Source: Collybiopsis luxurians FD-317 M1
Taxonomy: Eukaryota > Basidiomycota > Agaricomycetes > Agaricales > Omphalotaceae
Assembly (NCBI GenBank): GCA_000827265.1
Contig: KN834793.1
Coordinates: forward strand, 450,565 to 481,823
Direction: 5' to 3'
DNA: 31,259 nucleotides
Each line of letters starts with the position of its first letter. Position 1 is the stretch's first letter. The translations under genes and the position numbers were made by a program. Shown here piece by piece: positions 1 through 9,418 of the stretch. Below the pieces are notes generated by a model. It saw nothing but the letters and a program-made list of their open reading frames with translations. It had not been told where the DNA came from and did not search any database.

Positions 1-67
1 AGATTAAAGCATAGGTATATATATTCAATATAATTTTGCCTTATTTGGTAATATTTACAACACCACT

Positions 68-94
68 CCTCAGGTATCCTTGGGATACCTGAGG
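68..94. repeat. Perfect 12-bp inverted repeat with 3-nt loop
   Basis: The arms CCTCAGGTATCC (68-79) and GGATACCTGAGG (83-94) are exact reverse complements separated by TTG. The hairpin opens a cluster of CAGGT/ACCTG motifs. No gene or terminator context explains it. Confidence 0.85.
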
Positions 95-180
95 TTCACC
101 CAGGCTGCACAGGTCACCCAGGTCACCCAGGTCCCTCAGGTTGCTCCAGGTTGCCTCCTAGGTAACCTGAGGCTCAGACC
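69..180. repeat. CAGGT/ACCTG-rich low-complexity cluster 1
   Basis: Irregularly spaced copies of CAGGT and its complement ACCTG fill this stretch, including a short run of CAGGTCACC units near 110-130 and AGGTAACCT near 161-169. Spacing is irregular, so this is not a clean tandem satellite. The ORF crossing it is an artefact of the repeat. I see no gene from 181 to about 720. Confidence 0.7.
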
Positions 181-724
181 ATTTTTCCTGATGAACTGGT
201 TGAGCTTTCCAGTAACTACTGAAGCTGATAGAACTGCACAGGATCAGAATACTCTAGTGACAGGGACTCTACAGCAGCAGTCCCACCTTGGGGGCTCAAC
301 CTAGTAAGGGAGTGCTTGCTGAAATCTCCTGAGACACTGCCTTGAAAGGAGCAGTATTCAAATGGGAAATGAATAGTGTACTTTCTGATTGTCTTGATAA
401 CCCTCCTGATGACCCTTCCTGAATGCAATTTGCCTTTACCCTAGCTGGCTGTGGAAAAAGTATGCTGTGGAATGTTGTGCAGTACTTTATTTTACACAAT
501 AAGTAATCTGAGACACTTTCAGCTCTTCAGTCATTGAAGCTCTCATAAAAGAACCAGGACTGGCATTTTTTTATTTTAACTTCAGGGATCCAGCAAAACA
601 GACAGTGTATGGACTTTCATCTGCCCTGGTGTCTCAACTAGCATCTTGTTCTCCAATATGCAGCAGGCTCTTGACTCATTTCTATCAGGACTACTGTGGC
701 ATAAGGCTCCTCATGAGTCCCTGT

Positions 725-870
725 CAAAGACAGGTATCTGTAAGTCAGATCTGTGGGAATACCTGTACGTATCGGACCTGCAGATCTACCTGTTGGCACA
801 GGTCAATAACAGGTTACAGGTCAGCATGTGGCTTTTTTCAAGTGACCTGCAGGTACTGACAGGTACTTTT
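725..870. repeat. CAGGT/ACCTG-rich cluster 2
   Basis: Contains many motif copies in both orientations, including the palindrome ACCTGCAGGT near 845 and several CAGGT/ACCTG words around 735-825. The motif family is the same as in the cluster at 69-180. The two small ORFs here have no recognisable protein features. From 871 to 1140 I see only AT-rich sequence. Confidence 0.65.
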
Positions 871-1144
871 TCAAAAGTAATTTTATGGCTTTATTTCATT
901 GTACCTGGCTCACATGTATTTATTAAGGATCTAGGAAGAAACCCTTAGACTTTGAGTGCCTATAATAACATTAGAAATTACAATATGATGACATTTATGA
1001 TTATGTCATCACTCTCAAGTTGCTCTCAGAATGTTCTTTCTTAACTCCAATTATATATCACAAAGATATATTTCCTATTTCCTTTGCTTCAATAAGTAAC
1101 ATACAACCAGTTACTGAATGAATTTATCATTGTGATACTCCCAT

Positions 1145-1345
1145 GTTTCAGTATCATACCTGCAGGTAATATGTTAAATACCCATTCTAAATTGACAGAC
1201 AGTTAACCAGCCAGGATACCTGCAGCCTGCACTAAAAATGCCTGCAGGACAGGTACCTGTTCCAGCAGGTCTTGTTCAGGTCACAGGTGGGGGTCCAGAC
1301 CCCAGGTAACCTGCATGACAGGTCCAGGTCATACCTGACCAGGAC
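1145..1345. repeat. CAGGT/ACCTG-rich cluster 3
   Basis: Dense copies of ACCTGCAGGT-like words plus the 12-bp palindrome ACAGGTACCTGT near 1249-1260, then CAGGTAACCTG near 1304. It lies directly upstream of the Ty3/gypsy protease remnant, so the cluster and the retroelement may have arrived in separate events. Confidence 0.65.
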
Positions 1346-1454
1346 TCATGATGAGCCTTACTGACAAGTCTTCACTTGGAAACACTAAGGGGGAAACAAG
1401 CTGATGTTCCCTCAATAAATTCCAAAGTGGAACAATCTTTCATAATAACTACCG

Positions 1455-1953
1455 AATTGTGGGTAGACCCAGAAGAAGAAATATCAACATTAATCAATTC
1501 TGGTGCTTCAAAATCATTCACCGCCCTCAACCTAGCAGCAAAATATCCTTGAAATATTCATAGACTGAAAAAACCTATTCCACTAACTTTGTTTGATGGA
1601 AATTCAACTTCTCCTGGAAATATCACACATAAATTCATTACTAGTTTGATTTTTGAAGATAGCACAGAAATCAAGGAAGATAGCACAACTCACAACTTCA
1701 CCCATAAGCAAATATAGTACTAGGTTTGCCCTGGCTAAGAAGACAAAATCCAATCACCAATTGGAAAAAACTTACACTGACTTTCAGTGGAGCTACCCTT
1801 GAAGTAGTAATTACAAACAAAATACCTGTCCCAACCATAGGCCATTGTACTGAGTTGCAAAAGAAAGAGTTCCTGGAGTCAGAAGAGAAAGAAGATAACA
1901 TAGTAGACGTAAGCTTGATAGGGGCAGAGGGGTTTAGGAATCTCATGCAATAG
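1455..1953 (+). pseudogene. Decayed Ty3/gypsy retrotransposon pol fragment (aspartic protease)
   Basis: Conceptual translation near 1470-1680 gives LINSGASKSF, then LKKPIPLTLFDGNS and a FITSLIFED strand. This matches the retropepsin of fungal Ty3/gypsy Pol, where the active site reads DSGAS followed by the LTLFDG strand. The next stretch (about 1720-1760) reads LGLPWLR..NPITNWK, the usual end of the protease domain. The catalytic Asp is replaced by Asn, a stop codon follows AAKYP at about 1549, and further stops occur near 1715, so the copy is dead. No reverse transcriptase or LTR is recognisable beside it. The longest open piece is 1726-1953. The family call rests on motif recognition only. 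Confidence 0.75.
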
Positions 1954-1959
1954 AGTATA

Positions 1960-2760
1960 TGGTGTCCCCTTACCATTTCAAGATCCAATGCTGAGATTGT
2001 ATTTTATCAAATGATGAAAAAGCCTCTTGGGGCCTTCCGGCTTTCCTTACTGTTTTGTATTTTGCTGTAAATAATGTACTTGAAACCGCACATGTCGATA
2101 CTCATTGATGTCTCTCATATCAGTCGATGTCCCGTGGGTCGAAACATGCTATCCAGGCCGTGTCAGAAGTGATTACATGTCTTGGTTGTACGCGGGTTAC
2201 CGGAGCTGTCATGCAGTCGAAAGTTGGGAGAGAATGAATCATCACAGTACCTATCCTCTCTCGTAAATATTCTGACTTGGAGAATGAATCTTTCACTTTG
2301 AAAGACCGTCATCGAGAAACCGACTCATTCGAGGTCTCTCCAGAATTCTCATTCAGTCATATTTTACGCTTTACCAAATTGGTTGTGGCATTTGCGGCAG
2401 AGCTTTCGGAGTATTAGAAGTTCTAATTGGACCACAAGCGGATTGTATCGATGTAAGGCGTAAGCAGCTTTCGTTGTACGTGTGTAACACAGACGCCGAG
2501 CTCCACGGATTCTGACCCGTCCTTCCCTAGCACTAAGAATCTTGCAGTATTTATTATGGATGAACCACACAGTGTAGAAGGACGAAAAGGGATATCATAA
2601 TCATCCAAGTAACGGGAAGTTTATCGTGCTGATAGTGCAGGGAGTGCCTGAAAACATATACAGTGTATGTGTACAGATTACATTTGTATCCTTGTGCTAC
2701 TGAATGCCATTATGAAAAAAACTTTTAGCCGGGAGTGGCCTTGCTCAGCAACGGCGGCAC
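1960..2760. other. Intergenic region, no gene recognised
   Basis: It lies between the gypsy remnant and the 3' end of the CHAT gene. A short piece at about 2005-2055 (AAATGATGAAAA followed by GGCCTTCCGGCTTTCC) recurs at about 14795-14840, so part of a dispersed repeat is present. The small minus-strand ORFs at 2364-2608 overlap one another in different frames and look like chance. Confidence 0.5.
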
Positions 2761-2764
2761 TATT

Positions 2765-5620
2765 TCACACGCCTATGTGAATATAGGGAACCCATCCCCA
2801 CAAGTTCGTACTGTCACCCTTAATCGCTTCACTGAGGGCCTCATGCAGTGCCACACCAGCATCCCAAGAAATGGCGCCATCCTCCGATTCAGCACTTAAT
2901 TTTGTTAGTAATTTGTAGAAATGGCCGGAAACAGATATAGAAAATTTATCCTGCATGGGCCAGAGTGTAGCAATTACTCTTTTGAACCCAATAAACTGCA
3001 TTCCAGCGGCAAGGTGTGTAGCTTGGTCTGATAAATATCCGCTACCTGTAGCGGTCTCACATGCAGAAAGATATGCGAGTTCAAGGTTTGGTCGTGACCT
3101 AAGTTCTGAAATCTGGTAATCCAGCAGTCTGTACAGAGTCAGTGGTTCATCTACAAGAAGCAGGCTGCTCCACAAAGGATTGACCTGGTTCTGTTTTCCA
3201 TGGCATGAGAAGTGGATGTGATTGTGGGTATCCAGTTCTGAGAGAACAGATGAAGGTGTACAGTCGTTTAGGAAGGTTGCTCGTTTAGAAGACCCGAGTA
3301 CCTCATTAATGGCCTGCATCTCGTCCGAGACAAAGTTGAGGGCCTCAAATTCTGAAGCATATTCGGGCTTTTGTCCATTGTTCGCAAACAGAAAGCTGGA
3401 AATGGACGGCGAGGAAGAAGATTGGGACCTAGAGTCAAGAAGTCGTCCGAGACTGATGGTGTAGGAGCTGATGACTTTTTGAGGCACTGATTTAGACTGC
3501 TTCGGCTTGTTTTTCTTGTTGTAATCGCCGGCTGCATGTAATGGTAGGAATGAAAGTTGACCTGTAGGACACCACCAGATGCGTTTCTTTGGTCCAGTGG
3601 TGTCTAGCTCACGCAATACAGGCTCACAAATATCATTCCATATCCTGCGCAGGATATGTTGAAGAGCCCAATCTCGCTTTTTCTTCACCACCTCATTGTG
3701 AAGTTCCATAACTATTTTTGCGGCTTCTGCTCCAGTAATTTTCTCCAAAGGAACTCTTTTGATGTCCTGGCCTTCACGCACAATGAGTGCATCAGAATGG
3801 AAGTTCCCGGCAATGAGAACGACAATAGGGCCGGCAGAGGCAGCGTGCTGAAGATTACCAAAGGGGCGCTGCTTCAAAAACTGCTGGTATCCATCAATTT
3901 TACGCACTTCTTCCAAACAGTTATTCCAATCTTCACTCAGCTGATGATACATCGAAGCTTTCTCTTCCGACTTTACGTCGATCGCACCAAGCCTTAATGC
4001 TCCCCCCGACACCATATTTCCAGTGATTTGCTCCAGAAATGACGCCTTCTCGAGCTTCTGGCCAAGATCAGATAGTGTTTGAGCAAGTGCTCGATCCTTC
4101 TTTAATAATTCTGCTATGTCAATACGAAACTTTGAAAGCCCGCTCCAAAAATGGGAGCGAACATGCTCTGAAATTTCGATGGCTTTCTCCAAGAGATTTA
4201 ACTGGATAGCACAGGATGCAGCATCACAGCTTAGCCAAACAAGTCTAGTGTTTGACTCCGCGCGAGATCGGCCAGCCAAACCATTCCATCCTAAAAGGGG
4301 CAGAAGCTCAATAGCAGCCAAATAGCCGTCAAGAGCTGAAGAGTAGCGATCATGCTGATGCTCAAACTGAGCCCAGCGTATCGCAGATTCAAAACGTAAA
4401 GATGGACCAGCAGTCTCCCTAATAACCACCTGTCGGAGTAACTTAATGCCGTCCATGTTACTTCCAATAGCAGGAGGTCGTTTAACCAAGTTTGGAGGAA
4501 CATACGTGAGAACCTTAGCAAGATTCATCTGAAAGATGGCTAAGTCTGGGGTTCCTGGAAATGCGACAGTGGCCTCTGTCAAGTGGCTAACTGCATCCAT
4601 CCAGTCCTTGCAGTCAGGAATATTGTTCTCGGTAAAGGTGCACTGAAACCGGTCGAACAATGTCCCTCCTAGCCGATTATGGATCATTACAGCAGTATGA
4701 GGGGGCGGTTGGAGTTTCAGAGCTTTCTGATGATAGCGAATGGCCTGCTGTAAGTCATCCATATTATGGAGGGCTTCATAGCGCTGGTGAAGTGAGAGAC
4801 CTAGATTAGACAGGAAAGAGGCAAATGCGGGATGCACAGGCGGGATAAGCTCAACAGCAACTCGCCGGAGCTCAACAGCGACTTCGATATCAATCACATT
4901 TCGTGAGACTGTAGAGCGGGAAGCCAGAGCACCGCCTAGGCATTGGAATACCTCCCATTCCTCCACACCATTTTCATCCACAGATGCTTCGAAGTTTATG
5001 ATAGCCTGAGAAAGGTCTTGCAAGACTCCAGTAGCCTCGAACCGCTCAAAGAGCCATTTTCCTACTCTAAATATGATCGTAGGACGGAGAGTAGTGGCTC
5101 GAAAGGGCCCAGATAGGCCCTCGAGTGAATGTTTGATTGCAGAGTCCAAGTCGGGAAGCTTTCCATGCCTACGATAGCAAATTCCGTACGCAAACCCGAG
5201 ATTGAAATGAGCCAATGCCCAACTGTCCGAAGCTGAAGGTGAAAGGGCAACCATTTCCTTGAAAATTTGAATTTGTTTGCCCGTGGCCACATCGCTTATC
5301 CTGTTATTGTAGTAGCAGAGCTCCGTATGTATATTTCCAAGGCTCTTGAGAATAGAGAGACGATCGGATGGTTCTGTCGTAGAAGCAAGGGCCGCTTCGA
5401 TATCTTCTGTGGCCTGAGAAAGGAGAGAATATCGGCCTGGATTATCTTCGGGGACGATCGAGACTATGTCGTCCCATACATCAAGAAATTCATCCGCTTT
5501 TGCCATGCCTTGCTTCCAGTCGCATTCGAGAGACTTTGCCAGTTCTTGGAGGGTAGAGACACGCTCTTCACTCCAATCTTTGTCCATAGAAGACAAGCGC
5601 TTTCGGAGTTCATCCGTCAT
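2765..5620 (-). CDS. TPR-CHAT domain protein (caspase-like peptidase family)
   Basis: An intronless 951-residue protein. Roughly residues 60-480 are alpha-helical TPR-like repeats, with recurring helix pairs such as NLGLSLHQRYEALHNMDDLQQAIRYHQKAL split over the 250-300 region. Residues about 640-951 form a CHAT domain, a clan CD (separase/caspase-like) peptidase fold. The predicted catalytic dyad is visible: His807 in HFSCHG and Cys854 in LSACETA, both intact. CHAT-TPR proteins are numerous in Agaricomycetes; known relatives include separase and prokaryotic CHAT proteases that act in regulated proteolysis or cell death. A role in recognition or cell death here is inference, and the substrate is unknown. 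ATG at 5620 is chosen because the leader upstream carries a short ORF in another frame and a clear intron. The frame stays open for a short distance upstream of 5620 but contains no ATG. The gene looks intact. Confidence 0.9.
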   Translation of the reverse strand: MTDELRKRLSSMDKDWSEERVSTLQELAKSLECDWKQGMAKADEFLDVWDDIVSIVPEDNPGRYSLLSQATEDIEAALASTTEPSDRLSILKSLGNIHTELCYYNNRISDVATGKQIQIFKEMVALSPSASDSWALAHFNLGFAYGICYRRHGKLPDLDSAIKHSLEGLSGPFRATTLRPTIIFRVGKWLFERFEATGVLQDLSQAIINFEASVDENGVEEWEVFQCLGGALASRSTVSRNVIDIEVAVELRRVAVELIPPVHPAFASFLSNLGLSLHQRYEALHNMDDLQQAIRYHQKALKLQPPPHTAVMIHNRLGGTLFDRFQCTFTENNIPDCKDWMDAVSHLTEATVAFPGTPDLAIFQMNLAKVLTYVPPNLVKRPPAIGSNMDGIKLLRQVVIRETAGPSLRFESAIRWAQFEHQHDRYSSALDGYLAAIELLPLLGWNGLAGRSRAESNTRLVWLSCDAASCAIQLNLLEKAIEISEHVRSHFWSGLSKFRIDIAELLKKDRALAQTLSDLGQKLEKASFLEQITGNMVSGGALRLGAIDVKSEEKASMYHQLSEDWNNCLEEVRKIDGYQQFLKQRPFGNLQHAASAGPIVVLIAGNFHSDALIVREGQDIKRVPLEKITGAEAAKIVMELHNEVVKKKRDWALQHILRRIWNDICEPVLRELDTTGPKKRIWWCPTGQLSFLPLHAAGDYNKKNKPKQSKSVPQKVISSYTISLGRLLDSRSQSSSSPSISSFLFANNGQKPEYASEFEALNFVSDEMQAINEVLGSSKRATFLNDCTPSSVLSELDTHNHIHFSCHGKQNQVNPLWSSLLLVDEPLTLYRLLDYQISELRSRPNLELAYLSACETATGSGYLSDQATHLAAGMQFIGFKRVIATLWPMQDKFSISVSGHFYKLLTKLSAESEDGAISWDAGVALHEALSEAIKGDSTNLWGWVPYIHIGV

Positions 5621-5633
5621 TCCTATCTGCGAT

Positions 5634-5782
5634 TTATGACTGATATGTAGTGTGGAAATTCTGCAGAACAGTGTTAGTTATATTGTCATATCGTAAGTAG
5701 TAGTACAGGAACTTACGCGCACTGAAAAGTCAGTGGCTTGATTTTTGGTGACAAGAGAAAGTAAGAAACCTATCATATTCAT
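5634..5782 (-). promoter_or_regulatory. 5' leader of the CHAT gene with a 56-nt intron and a spliced upstream ORF
   Basis: On the minus strand a canonical intron is visible at 5716 down to 5661: donor GTAAGT, branch-point-like TAACTAAC, acceptor CTGCAG. Joining the exons in the frame of the main ORF leaves no upstream ATG after a stop-rich stretch, so the intron lies in the 5' UTR. An ATG at 5782-5780 opens a 30-codon upstream ORF that crosses the splice junction in frame and stops at 5636-5634, only 13 nt before the main ATG. This arrangement could lower or condition translation of the CHAT protein. Splicing is predicted, not observed. Confidence 0.65.
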
Positions 5783-6007
5783 CACTCAGTCAGCCCGTCA
5801 GACAATTGAGGCAGCCCACTGGACCTTGAGATTCTTTACGCAACTTGACCAGAACTCAACAGGAGATCAAACACAGGGAAAGGTGCGATGAAGCTGAAGC
5901 GATTCGTGTTTGTGTTGGACAAGATGCGGCAAATTATAAACATTAAATACTCAATACATAATAGGAGAGGTGCATGTTCTGGTCGTTTCCCTAAGAGACC
6001 CCACTAA
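5783..6007. other. Intergenic region upstream of the CHAT gene
   Basis: It holds the presumed promoter of the minus-strand CHAT gene. No clear TATA box or conserved motif could be recognised. Confidence 0.4.
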
Positions 6008-6990
6008 ACCTATTCGAGCTCTCAGTGTATTAAAATGACTATTCCATTCCTACACTAGTAATTGTTATAATATATCAAGTAACCACCCGATTGGCCTATT
6101 TCAAACGCTTCGTCCTTGATGCAGACGTAGAGTGGAGTCGAGTACTGATATGTCCAATAGCGCATAACCCTCAAAGTCCACGATGTAGGGTTTATCATAA
6201 GATTTATCACCGCCTGGAGACCGAGTGCTGATAAGTAGATCTTATTGGAAGATCATTGATAACTTAAGCCGTTAGAAAGAATGAACTCCTCTCTCTTCGG
6301 CTCATCTACTCTTGCCATCCCTTGAATGACAGAGACTATCATGGCGATCGACGAAAAATTACTTGTTATCTGCTCATCGTGACCGCTGAACATTCAATCG
6401 CCGATGCCGAAAGAAGGCTCTTCAGCCGATCATCTTCAATGTCTTCAACTCATACGTCTAGTTTGACCTAGCCATTATCAGATGGCCGGTTCCGTAATTA
6501 GAGACCAAACGAGAATCGACAACTCAGTACTCAGTCCTCATAGCCGCGGAGCAGTTGTCATCGATTTCAGACTTTACTTCCGCAAAAGTCCTTGAAGCAT
6601 CGGCACTTTAGTACAGTGGATGGTATAAAGGATGCCACGAGTCGGGTACTTCCTTTCCTAAAGGTCCCATCAACGAAACCTCGGAAAAGATCAAAAAACG
6701 CCCCAAAAGGCGATTTGATGTTTTACTGATGCACGAGCTGGGTACTTCCTTTCCTCACGTCGCTGTCATGGATCTGCAGTGGAAACCAAATCTGTCACCG
6801 AATTTCTACAATATCTTGACGGCCACGATAGTTACAAGGACTGCAAGGTTATTGCCGTGACTTATTCCAAGGATCTGGACTCTTTCGTTCTCCACCAGTG
6901 TTTTCATATTTCCATGGAAGGTAAATTTTCGCTTTACTATTAGAAAATCATTATTCCATTCCTACAAACTAGTAATTGTTACAATATATC
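6008..6990 (+). repeat. Duplicated block: upstream repeat unit plus 5' part of the 27.2-kb gene
   Basis: From about 6008 the sequence follows, with substitutions and small indels, the tandem units at 25806-27220 and then the start of the gene at 27222. A 44-47 bp segment (AAAAT.A.TATTCCATTCCTAC...TAATATATC) occurs at both ends, at 6032-6075 and 6944-6990, so the truncated gene copy is framed by direct repeats. The same segment recurs at the joints of the tandem units near 26190-26237 and 26610-26656. Confidence 0.8.
6482..6943 (+). pseudogene. Truncated, internally deleted copy of the gene at 27222
   Basis: ATG at 6482 begins a reading frame parallel to the 27222 gene (MAGSVIRDQTRIDNS versus MADSVIRDRTRIDNS). 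It stops after about 38 codons at KSP-stop. A segment of about 70-95 bp at 6660-6745 is inserted, bounded by two imperfect copies of a roughly 25-bp stretch (GAG.CGGGTACTTCCTTTCC). Homology resumes and runs to the codon equivalent of His101, then jumps at about 6897-6904 to the end of exon 1 and the start of intron 1 (CCATGGAAGGTAAATTTTCGC). About 430 bp of the parent are missing, including the Asn-Cys motif. It cannot make the parental protein. Confidence 0.85.
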
Positions 6991-7635
6991 ACTCAGGGTA
7001 AGGCCGCAAGCGGCAGGAGCCGAACCTTATCACACCTTTCAAGCAGGAGTCATAATTCAAGACACTGGTACGATGGTCGTGCATATGTACAAATAGTCAC
7101 GGAGATATCTATCTATTTACACCTCCGGTCTCTGAATACTACTGGACCTCCGTTGTCATCGTCGCTATTATCCAGAAAGAAAGACCTCCCGACGTTTGAA
7201 GCTCAATTTGGAAGGACCCATGAGGTCCGGTCCCTCTGAAGTGCCATCAGATTAAAAAAAAAAGAGTTCAACAATATTGCTTGCCTACCTTACCGAGAAC
7301 ATTAACAGTGATGAGACGAAAGTCCCAGCTGAGAGATTTAGGGTCCTTGAACAATCCCGCGGGTTTCCATTCAAATGACTGAGGATTGCAAGTTGCCATC
7401 AAGATTTATTCAGTAGAGAGACGAACTGATAACAGACTCGGGGGGGTAACTATGAGCTGCAGGATGACATCGGATCCCAGTAAGTGGAGATCATGGAAGG
7501 ACATCTCGCAGTTAGTTTTCTTGACATGGTCGACCATTTTTACAATGGGGACACAGTTGAACTAGAGATCTTGTTGCCGAGTTTCTTCAATGCGCGAAAT
7601 GGATCATTATATTCACTCATTCGGCCTTCATATAT
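6991..7635. other. Intergenic region, no gene recognised
   Basis: It contains an 11-A run near 7254. A small ORF with ATG at 7493 and stop at 7645 (50 codons) has balanced composition but no recognisable motif. On the minus strand around 7290-7380 a short open stretch reads like a coding fragment (KDPKSLSWDFRLITVNVLG) but cannot be assigned. Confidence 0.4.
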
Positions 7636-8714
7636 ATGTGTGTAAATAAACATCATAATGTAAGTGAATATTGGATGTACATCAAAGTAGCCCATTCAAT
7701 GCCTTCCCATTCCATCACTTTTGTCCATCTGCTACTCCCAAATGGTGTTGCTCTCACTCAAACCCTTGGACTGCCAAGGATTCCAGGACAAATTGGTGTT
7801 AGAGGTGATCAACCAGTCACAAAGGAGGATATCGCTTGTGCTACAACCACCAACCCAGTGGTAGCCACTACACCTAAAGCAAGCATTCAATTATCGCTAC
7901 CCTGAGCCTTGTGTCACCCAGCAAACATTGTCTCAAATACCAGAAAATGTTGGTCCAATGGACTAATGAGGTCATCCCCGCACTTTTGGATCCCTATCTA
8001 GAGCTGCAATGGAAAATGAGGTCTCTGCATAATGATCCTCCACACAGGCCTCAAGTTGAAGCCCGCTCTTGCCAGAGTCGGGTGTTATCAATATGGGTCG
8101 TTCGATTTTGTAGTGTGTGCCTGTATCTCATTGCTTCTACTCAATCTAACTTTGGTTTTTCCTTACAGTTCAGGAAGATTGAGTTAGTTACATCTTCCTG
8201 TTCTCCAGCTGCTGAACAACTGGTGTGCAGTGGATTATTCCCTTGTACACCTGTTTATCCCTCTCTTGCAGTAGAGATTTGAGTGCTGGATTTTGTTCGG
8301 CAACTCTTTCTGCACATAGCACCCAATTACGCAGCATGGTGCTCTGCAGTGACCAACTTCTTAGGGGCACAGGGTTATCATCTTCCAGGCAATGATCCTC
8401 TTAGGCAAAGATTTTCAAATGCTCTTCAATGGTTTATCACAATGCAAGATGTGGTGAATGCCAAGATACAAACTGTGCTACATGAAGCTCCATTACGTGT
8501 TGTTCTGGAAGCTTGCAGTGAACTGCATTGTCACATTCAGTTTTTGCATACTGATGATGAGGCTTCTGCTTCTTCCAATTTACCACATTCCTCAGATAGT
8601 GATAGTGCTGAATCTATTGAGTCTCAAGTGGAAACTTTAGGAACACCTTTTCAATGTCCAAGTGAATACTTACATTCACACTGTCCACTATGCTTCGGGC
8701 CGGCTAATACATGA
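7636..8714 (+). pseudogene. N-terminal part of a KDZ-family transposase with cysteine cluster (CxC1-like)
   Basis: Successive reading frames give a KDZ N-terminal region: WTNEVIPALLDPYLELQW (about 7960), then RVLSIWVVRFCS, an intron at 8115-8168 (donor GTGTGC, acceptor TTACAG), then RKIELV..CSPAAEQLV, GLFPCTPVYPSLAVEI, VLDFVRQLFLHIAPN, NDPLRQRFSNALQWF and finally SEYLHSHCPLCFG. This order of Cys-containing blocks is that of fungal KDZ (Kyakuja-Dileera-Zisupton) transposases with an associated CxC1-like cluster. A TGA at 8280-8282 falls where the family normally has Arg (LAV.(R)VLDFV), consistent with a CGA to TGA change. After CPLCFGPANT a stop ends the frame at 8714 and the catalytic core is absent. 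The first exon (7636-7905) is less certain. Confidence 0.8.
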
Positions 8715-9175
8715 GTGCAAGTACAAATGTCCATGATTTGTATATTGTACCAATTTCTCATTTCCACTACAGTGAAAATGTCACCGTCTGCCTTGTGAAG
8801 CTCCTGTACAATATTGCGTGCCAGCTTCACTGGAGTTGTCTCAAATAGGGTTTCTTAAAGCCCTACATGACTCATACCGCCTTCACCATCTCTATATTTC
8901 ACGCATTCGGTTACCAATTATGGAAAGCCGGAAGAGCCTGCTCATGTTTGACAGATCCGTTGATGGCAACGTTACAGGACCATTGTCACCCCTTAGCGCG
9001 CTAGTATTATTTCTTAATTAGTGCTTAATGATATTCAAGCCTTTTTTTGTTCGATTTAATATAGCCCTTGATTTAAGAAGGGACCAAAGGCTTGAAGAGG
9101 GATAAATAGTGTTTCGTCTGTACAGATAAAGTAAAAGTTTCTGAAACTGTACAACTACTGCCACTTTTCATGCAA
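8715..9175. other. Intergenic region between KDZ fragment and kinase gene
   Basis: No continuation of the KDZ catalytic domain could be read in any plus-strand frame, and nothing else is recognisable. Confidence 0.4.
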
Positions 9176-9325
9176 TTAAAAATGTTCCAAACCCAGCCAT
9201 AAACAGAAATCATTGCACTTGTGCTCGAATGGGAACTTATTAAAATATTCATTGATATTTCCATGTCCAAACAATCCCTCATTTGGAGATGAAGGCCCTG
9301 GGTCACTTTCAGATCCATCGATGAT
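9176..9325 (-). pseudogene. Detached last exon of the alpha-kinase gene (zinc-binding tail)
   Basis: Downstream of the in-frame TAA the minus strand still encodes IMTSP, then a donor GTAAGA at 9404, a CTAAC branch-point-like word, an acceptor CTGCAG at 9326, and an exon reading GLFGHGNINEYFNKFPFEH then KCNDFCLWLGLEHF-stop. Alpha-kinases of this family end in LFG.GN...H.C..FC.W, where His and Cys bind structural zinc. The exon is therefore the genuine C-terminus, cut off by the upstream stop. By my reading the phase across this last intron does not close exactly (two bases plus zero), a further sign of decay or of a different donor. Confidence 0.7.
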
Positions 9326-9418
9326 CTGCAGTAACTTCCCGCCAGTGTTAGAAAGTCAGATTTTTTGCAAACAGAAAATGAAATTCATTATAGAAGTCTC
9401 TTACGGGGAAGTCATAAT

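Noticed and set aside
69..180. CAGGTCACC repeats considered as a CRISPR-like array
   Set aside because: Units are short, irregular and without spacers, and the genome is eukaryotic.
3222..4325. Plus-strand ORFs opposite the CHAT gene
   Set aside because: They are antisense shadows of the long minus-strand coding frame with no motifs of their own.
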